From JANOBJ01 sp031411575 (GTDB taxonomy: Bacteria > Pseudomonadota > Gammaproteobacteria > Burkholderiales > Burkholderiaceae_C): a DNA stretch of 23,803 nt. Both the position numbers and the translations under genes were made by a program. The first letter of the stretch is position 1. Each line of letters begins with the position of its first letter. Under the pieces are notes generated by a model. It saw nothing but the letters and a program-made list of their open reading frames with translations, did no database searches and was not told where the DNA came from. Shown in pieces: positions 13,520-22,204 of this stretch. The stretch is from positions 1 through 23,803 of the forward strand of contig JANOBJ010000001.1 in NCBI GenBank assembly GCA_031411575.1. Reading direction: 5' to 3'.

Positions 13520-14758
13520 TCATTTGACGAACTGGTTGAGCTGGATGATCGGCAGCAGCACCGCCAGCACGATCATCATCACCACGGCGCCCATGCCGAC
13601 GATCAGCAGCGGCTCCAGGATGGTGGCCAGCTGCAGGGCGCGGCGCTGCACCTCGGTGCTCAACTGCGCTGCGGCGCGCTGCAGCATGACGGGCAGCGTG
13701 CCGGTCTGCTCGCCCAGCCGCGCAAACATGCTCAACAGACCCGGGAAGCGCTTGTTCTGCGCCAACGCCGAAGCGAGCGGCGCGCCCTCGCGCACCAACA
13801 CCAGCGCGGTCTGCGCATCGGCGCGCATGGCGCGGTTGGACAGGGTTTCAGACGCCGCCTGCAGCGCCTTCAAAATCGGCACGCCCGCCGCCGCCAGCAT
13901 GGCCAGCGTGCTGGCGAACCGGGCCGCGTTGTAACCCCGCGCCAGACGACCGATCAGCGGCAGGGTGAGCCAGGCTGCGTCATAGCGCTCGCGCACCGCA
14001 TCCGCGCGCAGCGCAAACCGCGCAAAGACAAAGGCGCCGCCCAGCGCCAGCAGCAGTACCCAGCCGTAGCTACGCAAAAAGGCGCTGATGCCCAGCATGG
14101 CCACAGTAAGGAAGGGCAGGGCGCGCTTGGTGCCAGCGAACACATTGGCCACCTGCGGCACCACGTAGGTCACCAGGAAGATCACGATCACGATGGCGAT
14201 CACCGTCACGATGGCCGGGTACAGCGCCGCGCCGAGCAGTTTGGCCTTGAGCGCCTGCTGTTCTTCCAGATCATCGGCCAGCCGGTCCAGCACCATGCCC
14301 AGGTTGCCGCTCTGTTCGCCCGCGCCGATCACCGCGGTGTAGATGCCCGAAAACTCGCGCGGGTGCTGCGCCAGCGCCTTGGCAAAGGATGATCCGGCGT
14401 TGACTTCGGCGCGCAGGGCCGCCACCAGGTTGCGCTGTTTCTCGGTCTCGGCTTCGTCGGTCAGCGCGGTGAGCGCGCGCTCCAGCGGCAAGCCCGACGA
14501 CACCAGCCCGGCGATCTGCCGCGTCCAGATGGCCAAAGCGGTGGAACTGAAGACACGGGCCGCAAACAGCGAGCTGCCGAGTCCGAACCGGGCCTGGTTG
14601 GCCGCGTTGCCGCCGTCCGCCACCACCGGCTCCACCAGCAGCGGCACCAGCGACTGCGCGCGCAGCAGGCTGCGTGCCGACCGTGCGGTGTCGGCCTCGA
14701 TCACGCCTTTTTGCGTGCGGCCGTCGCTGTTCAGGGCTTCAAAGGAATACGCGGGCAT
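13520..14758 (-). CDS. gspF: T2SS inner-membrane platform protein GspF
   Basis: GspF is the polytopic platform protein that couples the GspE ATPase to pseudopilus assembly. The 412-residue product starts MPAYSFEALNSDGR, a typical GspF opening, and has two repeated T2SSF domains (about 70-195 and 275-400). Three membrane segments are visible: LYPAIVTVIAIVIVIFLVTY, YGWVLLLALGGAFVFARFAL and the C-terminal VGMGAVVMMIVLAVLLPIIQ. Starting at ATG 14758 avoids an upstream stretch that overlaps the intergenic space after gspE. It is the last secretion gene of the operon. Confidence 0.95.
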   Translation of the reverse strand: MPAYSFEALNSDGRTQKGVIEADTARSARSLLRAQSLVPLLVEPVVADGGNAANQARFGLGSSLFAARVFSSTALAIWTRQIAGLVSSGLPLERALTALTDEAETEKQRNLVAALRAEVNAGSSFAKALAQHPREFSGIYTAVIGAGEQSGNLGMVLDRLADDLEEQQALKAKLLGAALYPAIVTVIAIVIVIFLVTYVVPQVANVFAGTKRALPFLTVAMLGISAFLRSYGWVLLLALGGAFVFARFALRADAVRERYDAAWLTLPLIGRLARGYNAARFASTLAMLAAAGVPILKALQAASETLSNRAMRADAQTALVLVREGAPLASALAQNKRFPGLLSMFARLGEQTGTLPVMLQRAAAQLSTEVQRRALQLATILEPLLIVGMGAVVMMIVLAVLLPIIQLNQFVK

Positions 14759-14799
14759 GGGGGATTCACAGGCAACAGGACAGGCACGCAACGGTGCCG

Positions 14800-16227
14800 T
14801 CAATCCTTGGTCACACGCACCAGCTCTTCACGCGAGGTCACGCCCGACAGCACCAGCCGTTCGCCGTCGTCGCGCATCAGCCGGGTGCCGGTCGCCAGCG
14901 CCGCCGCGCGGATGTCGGCCTCGGCCGCGCGGTTGTGGATTTGCGCGCGGATGGCATCGTCGGTCACGAGCAACTCAAACACGCCGGTGCGGCCCTGGTA
15001 GCCGGTGTGGCCGCATTCCGGGCAGCCCACCGGGTGGTAGCCCAGTGCTGGCGACGCGGGTTCGGGCGCCAGTTTGCAGTGCGTGCAGAGTTTGCGCACC
15101 AGCCGCTGGGCCAGCACCCCGAGCAGCGATGAGCTGAGCAAAAACGGCTCGACCCCCATGTCGGTGAGCCGCGTCACGGCGCTGGCCGCGTCATTGGTGT
15201 GCAGCGTGGCCAGCACCAGGTGGCCGGTGAGCGACGCCTGGATGGCGATCTGCGCGGTCTCGAAGTCGCGGATCTCGCCGATCATGATCACGTCCGGGTC
15301 TTGCCGCAGGATCGCGCGCAGGGCCTTGGCAAAGGTCAGCTCGATCTTGGCGTTGACCTGGGTCTGGCCGACGCCCGGCAGCTCGTACTCGATCGGGTCT
15401 TCCACCGTCATGATGTTGCTGCGCGCCGCGTCCAGCCGCTGCAGCGCGGCGTACAGCGTGGTGGTTTTGCCCGAACCGGTGGGGCCGGTCACGAGGATGA
15501 TGCCGTGCGGCTGCGCGATCAGGTGCTGGAACCGCGCCAGCGCGTCGCCCTGCATGCCCACCGATTCGAGGCTGAGCTTGGCGCTGCTCTTGTCCAGCAG
15601 GCGCAGCACCGCGCGTTCGCCGTGCGCGCTCGGCAGGGTGGACACCCGCACATCCACCGCGCGCGTGCCGATGCGCAGCGAGATGCGGCCGTCTTGTGGC
15701 AGGCGCTTCTCGGCAATGTCGAGCTCGGCCATGATCTTCAGCCGCGAGATGAGCGCGGCATGCAAGGCGCGGTTGGGCTGCACCACCTCGCGCAGCGTGC
15801 CGTCCACCCGGAACCGCACGGACGAGGTGCGCTCGTAGGGTTCGATGTGGATGTCGCTCGCACCATCGCGCGCGGCCTGGGTCAGCAGGGCGTTGAGCAT
15901 GCGGATGATGGGCGCGTCGTCGCTGTTTTCCAGCAGGTCTTCCACCGCGGGCAGCTCCTGCATCATGCGCGAGAGGTCGGCGTCGCTTTCCACCTCGCTC
16001 ACGATCGACGCGGCGCTCGATTCGCCCTGCGCATAGACCGCGCTGATGCGCTGCGCCAGCACGCCCGCCTCCAGCCGCTGCACCGAGCGCACCGGGTACT
16101 TGCGCATGATCTCGCCCCAGGCGCTGCCATCGGGCGGGCCGGCGTGCCACAACGTGAGGTCGCGGCCGTCGTCCTCCAGCAGCAACTGGTTGCTGCGGGC
16201 AAAGGCGTAGGGCAGGGGATGGCGCAT
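14800..16227 (-). CDS. gspE: T2SS assembly ATPase GspE
   Basis: GspE is the cytoplasmic ATPase that powers pseudopilus extension. The 475-residue product has Walker A GPTGSGKT at about 248-255, the aspartate box EDPIEYELPGVGQTQV, Walker B LRQDPDVIMIGEIRD and the histidine box LTGHLVLATLHTNDA. A four-cysteine zinc site (CTHCK near 380 and CPECG near 400) is intact, as in secretion rather than retraction ATPases. The N-terminal region that binds GspL is about 100 residues. The gene lies 32 bases after gspD and 41 before gspF. Confidence 0.96.
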   Translation of the reverse strand: MRHPLPYAFARSNQLLLEDDGRDLTLWHAGPPDGSAWGEIMRKYPVRSVQRLEAGVLAQRISAVYAQGESSAASIVSEVESDADLSRMMQELPAVEDLLENSDDAPIIRMLNALLTQAARDGASDIHIEPYERTSSVRFRVDGTLREVVQPNRALHAALISRLKIMAELDIAEKRLPQDGRISLRIGTRAVDVRVSTLPSAHGERAVLRLLDKSSAKLSLESVGMQGDALARFQHLIAQPHGIILVTGPTGSGKTTTLYAALQRLDAARSNIMTVEDPIEYELPGVGQTQVNAKIELTFAKALRAILRQDPDVIMIGEIRDFETAQIAIQASLTGHLVLATLHTNDAASAVTRLTDMGVEPFLLSSSLLGVLAQRLVRKLCTHCKLAPEPASPALGYHPVGCPECGHTGYQGRTGVFELLVTDDAIRAQIHNRAAEADIRAAALATGTRLMRDDGERLVLSGVTSREELVRVTKD

Positions 16228-16259
16228 GGTCGGGCGGCTTCGGAGAAAGTTCTGAAAGC

Positions 16260-18482
16260 CTACTGGTTGGTACCCGGCGGGCCGCCCAGCGGGGCCGGGG
16301 TTCGGGGCGGTGTGGGCGGACGAACCGGCGGCAGGATCGGCGCCTCGTTCACCGGCACGGCCTGGCTGGGCACCGGCTGCGCGTCTTTCTGCGCGCCGCG
16401 CATCAGGTCGTAGCGGTCCAGCGAGAGACTGTCGCTGGCGGTCGCGTCGCGGATCACCACCGGGCGCAGGAACACCATCAGATTGGTCTTCTTGCGGCTG
16501 CGGGTTTCGCTCTTGAACAGGTTGCCGAAAAACGGCACATCGCCCAGGCCGGGCACTTTTTCCTGGTTGCCGGCGTATTCGTCCTGCAGCAGGCCGCCGA
16601 GCACCACGATCGAGCCGTCGTCGACCAGCACGTTGGATTCAATCGAGCGCTTGTTGGTGATGATGCCCGAGGCCGAGTTGACCGACGAGGCCTGCACGCT
16701 GCTGACTTCCTGGAAGATCTGCAGCTTGATGGTGCCGGCCTCGCTGATCTGGGGCTTCACGCGCAGCGTCAGGCCCACATCCTTGCGTTCGATGGTCTGA
16801 AACGGGATGACCGCGCCGTTGCCCGAGTTGGTGTTGGTGAACTGGCCGGTGACGAACGGCACGTTCTGGCCGATCACGATCTTGGCCTCTTCATTGTCCA
16901 GCGTCAGCAGGTTGGGCGTGGACAGGATGTTGCCGTCGCCGTTTTGCTCCAGGAAGCGCGCCAGGAAACCCAGGATGTACACGCCATTGACCTGCCGCGC
17001 CGCGCCGATGTTCACGCCGGTGCCGGGCAGCACCGTGCCGGTGGCACCCTGCAGCGCCAGGTTCAGGATGTTGTTGCCGCCAGCGCCAAAGTTGGTGCCC
17101 AGCACGCCAATGGTGTTGTTGCCGGACCGCCCGATCGGGCTTTGCCACTGGATCCCGAATTCGGCGGCCTTGTCGGCATTGACCTCGGCAATCAGGCTTT
17201 CCACGAACACCTGCGCTCGCCTTGAATCCAGCTTGTCGATCACGGCGCGCAGCTGGCGGTACTGAGGCTCGGGCGCGGTGATGATCAGCGAATTGGTGGC
17301 CGGGTCGGCCTGGATCTGCCCGCCGGTGGACGGCTGGCCCGAGGCCTGGATCGCGGCGGTGGCCGGGTTCGCCGCGGCTGCCGAGGGAGCGCCTGCCGGC
17401 GTTGCAGAGCCGGTGGCGGCCGTGCCGCGGGCCTCGCCCGCAATCGCGGCGCGCAGGGTGGCGGCCAGCTTGGTGGCGTCGGCGTTTTTCAGGTACACCA
17501 CGTAGATGTTGCCGGCCGCGTTGCCCGCGTTGGCGCCGCCGGCCGGCTGGTCGAGCCGGGTGATCAGCATCTTCACCAGGGCCACACGCGCCGGGTTGGC
17601 GGCGCGCAGGATCAGCGAGTTGCTGCGCGGCTCGGCGATCAGCGTGGTGCGAAACGAGGTGTCGGCCTGGCCCTGCGCGGCCGCGCCGCCGCTGCCCGAT
17701 TCGACCAACCGCACCACCAGTGGCGCCAGATCGGTGGCGATCGCGTGCTGCAGCGGAATGATCTCGACGTCGGTGGCGTTGGCGATGTCCAACGCGGCGA
17801 TGATGCGCGCGATGCGCTGCAGGTTGTCGGCGTAATCGGTGATCACCAGGGAGTTGTTGCCCGGGTTCACGTTGATGGTGTTGTTGGGGCTGATCAGGGG
17901 CCGCAGGATCGGCACCAGGTTGTTGGCTGTCTCGAAATTCAGGCGGAAGATCTGCGTCAGGATCTGCCCGCCCGCGCCCGGCGGCACGCTGCCGGCCGAC
18001 ACCGTGCCGCCCTGCAGCTTGGCATCGGCTTCTGGCACCACCTTGTACAGCCCGGCGGATTCGGCCACCGCAAAACCCTGCATGCGCAACTGGGTCTCAA
18101 ACAGCACCAGCGCGCGTCCCGGTGTCACCGGCGCATCGGTGACCAGGGTCATGGTGCCCTTGACGCGCGGATCCACCACCACGTTGCGACCCGTCATCAC
18201 GCCGATGGTGCGGGCCACGGCGTCGATCTCGGCGTTGTTGAAGTTCAGCGTCACGGGCTCCTGCATGCGGCCGGCGCGGTTGGCAGGGGCTCGGGGTGCG
18301 GGTGAACGTGCGGCCGGGGCGCTGGCGGGCGCGGGTGGCGCAGCCGTCGGCCCGGAACTGCCTTGAACCGCCGTTTGGGCATAAAAAGTGCCTGGGGTCC
18401 CCGTCAGCAGGGCATAGCTTGCTATTGAAATAATAGCAACCCGGAATCGGCGGCGGCTGGCGTGAGTTGGACGGCGTGACAT
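16260..18482 (-). CDS. gspD: T2SS outer-membrane secretin GspD
   Basis: GspD forms the outer-membrane channel. The 740-residue product has a signal peptide (about 1-35), the N0 domain (VTLNFNNAEIDAVARTIGVM), N1 (IFRLNFETANNLVPILRPLI), N2 and N3 modules (the latter around YVVYLKNADATKLAATLRAA), and the secretin core with VPGLGDVPFFGNLF and the closing TNLMVFLRPVVIRD. The N2-N3 region has low-complexity Ala/Gly/Thr inserts. The tail is proline-rich (LPPVRPPTPPRTPAPLGGPP). The start falls three bases after the gspN stop. The hydrophobic core of the signal (about residues 15-24) is encoded by an AT-rich dispersed repeat. Confidence 0.96.
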   Translation of the reverse strand: MSRRPTHASRRRFRVAIISIASYALLTGTPGTFYAQTAVQGSSGPTAAPPAPASAPAARSPAPRAPANRAGRMQEPVTLNFNNAEIDAVARTIGVMTGRNVVVDPRVKGTMTLVTDAPVTPGRALVLFETQLRMQGFAVAESAGLYKVVPEADAKLQGGTVSAGSVPPGAGGQILTQIFRLNFETANNLVPILRPLISPNNTINVNPGNNSLVITDYADNLQRIARIIAALDIANATDVEIIPLQHAIATDLAPLVVRLVESGSGGAAAQGQADTSFRTTLIAEPRSNSLILRAANPARVALVKMLITRLDQPAGGANAGNAAGNIYVVYLKNADATKLAATLRAAIAGEARGTAATGSATPAGAPSAAAANPATAAIQASGQPSTGGQIQADPATNSLIITAPEPQYRQLRAVIDKLDSRRAQVFVESLIAEVNADKAAEFGIQWQSPIGRSGNNTIGVLGTNFGAGGNNILNLALQGATGTVLPGTGVNIGAARQVNGVYILGFLARFLEQNGDGNILSTPNLLTLDNEEAKIVIGQNVPFVTGQFTNTNSGNGAVIPFQTIERKDVGLTLRVKPQISEAGTIKLQIFQEVSSVQASSVNSASGIITNKRSIESNVLVDDGSIVVLGGLLQDEYAGNQEKVPGLGDVPFFGNLFKSETRSRKKTNLMVFLRPVVIRDATASDSLSLDRYDLMRGAQKDAQPVPSQAVPVNEAPILPPVRPPTPPRTPAPLGGPPGTNQ
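18415..18439. repeat. Short AT-rich palindromic repeat, copy 3, in the gspD signal
   Basis: TAGCTTGCTAT (18415-18425) is shared with copy 1, and TTGCTAT-N7-ATAGCA (18419-18438) gives the family core. Read on the minus strand it encodes about V-A-I-I-S-I-A-S of the GspD signal peptide. Confidence 0.7.
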
Positions 18483-18485
18483 GCG

Positions 18486-19280
18486 TTAGCCCACAGTGAT
18501 GATGGAGCGCGCGCCATTGCGCCGTCCGATGATGTTGAGAAGGTTGGCCAGTGCCGCTTCGCGCTCGGGTGCCGCGCTGGCCACGCCCTCAAAGCGCAGC
18601 CGCGAACCGACCCAGCGGCCGGTGCCGCTCAGTTGAAGGCTGCCTTCCAGCGTTTCCAGTTGCAGCGTCGCCACGGGGCCTCCTTTGAGCGTGATGCGGT
18701 AACTGCCCATTGGCTTCAGTGTGGACAGGCGCGACGATATGCGACTGGCTTCCAGCCGCGCCGAGCCGGTGACCAGCACCCGCCCTTCAACCCATTCTAC
18801 TGAAAGCCCCTCGGTCTGCAGGCCCAGCGTGCCCTCGGGTTGCACGGTGTTCCAGGGCGTGCCCAAACCCGCCAGCACCCCGGCTGGCCACTGCGACTGG
18901 CTGTTGTCCAGCGCAAACTGCGCGCCGCCCCAGCGCGGGCTGGCCTGCACGCGCAGCGGCTCGGCGGTGCAGCACGGCGCCTGCAGGTATACGGCCGCAT
19001 AGCCCCAGCCCGGGCGCACGCGCCACTCGACGCGGCCCGGCAATGCGGCCGCATCGTTGCTGCCGGCGCCGCCCGTCAACACCAGCCGCGCGGTGCCGGT
19101 CCAGAGCGTGCCGCGCGGCTCGGCCAGCAACAGCTGGCCGCCGCTGGCCCGCGCCACGCTGGCAGCCAGCCACGATGCGGGCGCAAACCCGATCAGTGCC
19201 ACGGCCAGACCGAGCAGCACGCCCGTCACGGCCCAGCGCCACGGCGTGCGGGGGAAGGCGGAAACCAGTGCGCGGGCCAT
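18486..19280 (-). CDS. gspN: T2SS protein GspN
   Basis: GspN is an accessory inner-membrane protein of some type II systems. The 264-residue product has one membrane segment (about 14-34, WAVTGVLLGLAVALIGFAPA) followed by a periplasmic beta-rich domain. RGTLWTGTARL, the family's characteristic segment, is at about 55-65, and GGPVATLQLETLEGSLQLSG at about 190-210. Two adjacent cysteines (C-C-T) lie near 103. It begins 27 bases after the gspM stop and ends three bases before gspD. The family is weakly conserved, so recognition rests on position as well as sequence. Confidence 0.88.
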   Translation of the reverse strand: MARALVSAFPRTPWRWAVTGVLLGLAVALIGFAPASWLAASVARASGGQLLLAEPRGTLWTGTARLVLTGGAGSNDAAALPGRVEWRVRPGWGYAAVYLQAPCCTAEPLRVQASPRWGGAQFALDNSQSQWPAGVLAGLGTPWNTVQPEGTLGLQTEGLSVEWVEGRVLVTGSARLEASRISSRLSTLKPMGSYRITLKGGPVATLQLETLEGSLQLSGTGRWVGSRLRFEGVASAAPEREAALANLLNIIGRRNGARSIITVG

Positions 19281-19307
19281 TGGGGTGGGAGCAGGTAGCC
19301 GGCGCGC

Positions 19308-19799
19308 TCAGCGCGGCGGCAGGCTCAGCACGATGGTGCCGTCCCACACCGGCGCGCCGAGCTGGGCGCGGCGCACCAGCCGGGCCTCGCCCGGCGCCGC
19401 GCGTGCGTTGACGCGAACCTGCGTCAGCCATTGGGCCAGCGCCTCGGGCGAGCTGCCGCGCAGCGTGACGGTGGCGCGGTCGCCTACCACGTTGAGCTGC
19501 CCGGTGCCAGCCAGTCGCTGCGCCACCGAGGCCTCCAGCGCGCGCAGCGCCTCGTCGTGTCCGACGCGGGGCTGCGCCTGCAACGCCTGGGCCTGCGCCT
19601 GCAGGCTGCGCATCTGCTGCAGCTGGGCATCCAGCGCCTGGTGCTGCGCCTCGGCGCTGCGCAGCGTCTGCAGCGCGGGTGCCAGCGCCACCCACCAAAG
19701 CAGCGCCAGCGCCACCACGGCGATACCGATGGCGAGCCACTGCCGCTCGCGCGGCGCGAGGCTGTTCCAGCGGGCGGCGAGTCCGGGCAACGGCTTCAT
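19308..19799 (-). CDS. gspM: T2SS protein GspM
   Basis: GspM is a bitopic inner-membrane protein that partners GspL. The 163-residue product has a short cytoplasmic start ending APRERQW, a membrane segment (about 22-40, LAIGIAVVALALLWWVALAP), a glutamine/alanine-rich coiled coil (about 45-80) and a C-terminal ferredoxin-like domain. Its ATG overlaps the gspL stop by four bases (ATGA), fitting stoichiometric expression with GspL. Confidence 0.92.
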   Translation of the reverse strand: MKPLPGLAARWNSLAPRERQWLAIGIAVVALALLWWVALAPALQTLRSAEAQHQALDAQLQQMRSLQAQAQALQAQPRVGHDEALRALEASVAQRLAGTGQLNVVGDRATVTLRGSSPEALAQWLTQVRVNARAAPGEARLVRRAQLGAPVWDGTIVLSLPPR

Positions 19800-21145
19800 C
19801 GCTGGTCTCCCGGCAGCGTGGCCGGCCGCGGCGCTGTCGCCGGTTCAGCCGGGGCGCCCGGCGGGAGCACAGGCGCTGCGTTGGGCGCGGCCGGCGCGCC
19901 CGTGGTAGTCAGCGCGCGAATCACCACGCTGTCGGCTTCGGCCCGTGCCGCCAGCCCCTGCACCTGCAGGTTGGTGGCCATGATGGACACCTGCTCCTCG
20001 CCCAGGTCCAGCCCCCGAAGCCGCGCCTCGCCTGCTGCAAATTCGATAGCAGACAATGACCGCTCGGCGGGCACTGAAGGCCCCAAAGCCGCCAAAATCG
20101 ACTCCAGATCGCGGCCTGAGGACGAGCCGGTGGTCTGGCGCATCGCGGCCACCTCGCGCTCCATCTGAAGCGGCGCGTCGATCACCACCTTGATGGCGGG
20201 AAAGGTCTGCGTCAGCACCCCGCGAATCGCGTCGCGCTTGGCCTGCAGCACCCGCTGCTCTTTCCAGGCCCAGGCGTTCAGGCCCACCAGATTGACCAGC
20301 AGCAGGCCGATCACGCCCCAGCGCGCCGCGCGCCACTGCGGTGCCTGCAGCCAGGCCCGCCAGCCGCCCTGCAGGCGCTTGACGGCCCGCGAGCGGCCCG
20401 AGCTGGCCAGGTCAAACTGCGCCAGATCCCAGCGCGACTGGGCCGCCAGCAAGGCGCGCTGGGCGGCGGTCTGCAGGGCCACCGGCCGCTGCAGCAACTG
20501 TTCGGCCAGCGTGGCCACCCCGGGCTCGGCCCAGACCTGCAGGTCTTCCGGCAGCGCGGCTGACGCCCCCGCGTCGCTGCCCAGCACCAGTGCCACACCG
20601 GCCGCTGACAACGGCAGCATCGTCACGCCCGACGGCGCCGAGACCACCAGTTGCCCGTCTTCGCCCTCGCCCAGCGCCTGCAGCGTGGTGCCCGCGCCAC
20701 CGGGCGCGAACTCGGGCACGACGCGCGAGGCCGAGCGGTCGACCGCTTCGAGTGAGCGCAGCGCGTTGCCCAGCCACTGCCGGTCGCACACCGCCACCCA
20801 GGCAGTGCCGCCGGCACGCGCGGCTGGGTCCATCGCGAAGTGCAGGGAGGCGGGTTCGTCCAGCAGCCGGTCTTCCAGCAGGCCTTCCAGCACTGCGCGC
20901 AGCCGGGGCGAACCCGGCGCCATGCCCTTGGGCAAATCAATCCGGTGCCAGGACAGCGCACGCGCCGGCACCACCACCACCAGTTCATCGCCCGATTTGC
21001 CGGTGCGCGGCAGCGCAGCGGCTGAGGTCTGGCCTTCGGCGGCGACCTGGCGGCCGTCGTGGCTCAGCACATAGCGCAAGCCGGACGGCGCATCGGGCCG
21101 CTCAGGCGTCGGCGGTGCGGGCAGGGTGACGATGAGAGTGGACAT
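19796..21145 (-). CDS. gspL: T2SS protein GspL
   Basis: GspL ties the GspE ATPase to the inner-membrane platform. The 449-residue product has a cytoplasmic actin-like domain (about 1-270, with DELVVVVPARALSWHRIDLP), a membrane segment (WGVIGLLLVNLVGLNAWAW, about 276-294) and a periplasmic ferredoxin-like domain. The C-terminal tail is Ala/Pro-rich. It follows gspK after 54 bases, the largest gap inside the visible part of the operon, and is coupled to gspM. A degenerate AT-rich repeat may lie in the codons for about residues 365-371. Confidence 0.93.
   Translation of the reverse strand: MSTLIVTLPAPPTPERPDAPSGLRYVLSHDGRQVAAEGQTSAAALPRTGKSGDELVVVVPARALSWHRIDLPKGMAPGSPRLRAVLEGLLEDRLLDEPASLHFAMDPAARAGGTAWVAVCDRQWLGNALRSLEAVDRSASRVVPEFAPGGAGTTLQALGEGEDGQLVVSAPSGVTMLPLSAAGVALVLGSDAGASAALPEDLQVWAEPGVATLAEQLLQRPVALQTAAQRALLAAQSRWDLAQFDLASSGRSRAVKRLQGGWRAWLQAPQWRAARWGVIGLLLVNLVGLNAWAWKEQRVLQAKRDAIRGVLTQTFPAIKVVIDAPLQMEREVAAMRQTTGSSSGRDLESILAALGPSVPAERSLSAIEFAAGEARLRGLDLGEEQVSIMATNLQVQGLAARAEADSVVIRALTTTGAPAAPNAAPVLPPGAPAEPATAPRPATLPGDQR
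20034..20054. repeat. Possible degenerate AT-rich repeat inside gspL
   Basis: TGCTGCAAATTCGATAGCA keeps the ATAGCA end and an AT-rich middle, but the opposite arm reads TGCTGC rather than TTGCTAT. It is an AT-rich patch in strongly GC-rich coding sequence and may be a decayed fourth copy, or chance. Confidence 0.3.
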
Positions 21146-21199
21146 GTCTGCGGGGCATTGTATTGAGTTGGATGGCGCGCTGGCCCTGCCATCGATCCG

Positions 21200-22204
21200 T
21201 CATTTGGCGGGCGCGCCAGCCGCCGCGGTGGCGCCGGTCAGCACGCCGCGGTCGCGCCAGAGCGTTTTGACCACCAGCCCGTCGCGCTGCAGTACCGATC
21301 GTTCTTCGATCACCAGCAGGTCCAGCCGCAACCGGCCGCGTACCTCGAAAAAGCGCGACGCCACCGCGTGCTGGTTGTCGTTGAGCTGGCCCTGCAGCGC
21401 CAGCACCAGGTCGGCCGCGTCGGTCAGGGTGCGCAGGTGCGAGCGGTCGCGCTCGGTGACCAGGCGCTGCGCGTCGGCCATCTCCAGCGCAGGAACGATG
21501 GCGTAGATGACCTCGGCGCGCGCCGTGTTCAGGTTGACCGGCGTGCGCACCGGCAGCACGGTGATGTGGGGCGCCAGCTTGTCCACCGTAGAGGGTGACA
21601 GGCCCAGCCAGACCAGCTGGTCCACGCGTTGCGGCAACAGTGGCGCGTACGGGCCGATGCTGGTGTCGGTACGTGCGTCGGTGGTGGCAATGCGCAGGTT
21701 GTCGGCAAAGGTGGCGAGTTGCGTCTGCGGCAGGCCCAGCAGGTCAAACAGCTTGCCGAAGGCCAGCACGTTGGGCTCGGACAGCTTGCCGTTGTCGACC
21801 AGGTTGCGCACGTTGAGCCGCGCCTGCAGGTCGGAAATTTGCCCCGAGAGAAACGCGTCCGGCATGCCTTCGGCCTCCGCGCTGCCGCCGGCCGCGCCAC
21901 CCGTGTTGTTGCGGTCGGCCGCCAGGAAGGTGGACAGGCGCGCCTCCTGCAGGGCAATCGCCCAGGGCTCGGCCAGGTGGTCGGCGCCGCCCGCGCGCGC
22001 GTCCTCGCGCAGGATCAGGCGCGCCCAGTCGAGTGCGCCGGTCAGCACCCACGACGACTGCACCCGCGAGCGTTCAGCCGATTCGACTTCGATCCCGCGC
22101 CACTGCTGCCACAACGCCGACGCCGCGAACGTGGCCACCAGCGTGACCGTGAGCATGGCCAGCAGCAGGGCTGCGCCGCGCTGCCGGACTAATTTGGCGG
22201 TCAC
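21200..22204 (-). CDS. gspK: T2SS minor pseudopilin GspK
   Basis: GspK caps the pseudopilus tip together with GspI and GspJ. The 334-residue product has the prepilin signal QRG-AALLLAMLTVTLVATF. It lacks the glutamate at +5 that other pseudopilins have, which is normal for GspK. The large globular domain carries SGQISDLQARLNVRNLV and VNLNTARAEVIYAIVPAL, hallmarks of the family's helix-hairpin-helix-like region. The start is a GTG overlapping the gspJ stop (GTGA). Confidence 0.94.
   Translation of the reverse strand: MTAKLVRQRGAALLLAMLTVTLVATFAASALWQQWRGIEVESAERSRVQSSWVLTGALDWARLILREDARAGGADHLAEPWAIALQEARLSTFLAADRNNTGGAAGGSAEAEGMPDAFLSGQISDLQARLNVRNLVDNGKLSEPNVLAFGKLFDLLGLPQTQLATFADNLRIATTDARTDTSIGPYAPLLPQRVDQLVWLGLSPSTVDKLAPHITVLPVRTPVNLNTARAEVIYAIVPALEMADAQRLVTERDRSHLRTLTDAADLVLALQGQLNDNQHAVASRFFEVRGRLRLDLLVIEERSVLQRDGLVVKTLWRDRGVLTGATAAAGAPAK

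Noticed and set aside
15199..16413. 404-codon plus-strand open frame opposite gspE
   Set aside because: Shadow frame; the minus strand encodes all GspE motifs in order and the plus product has none.
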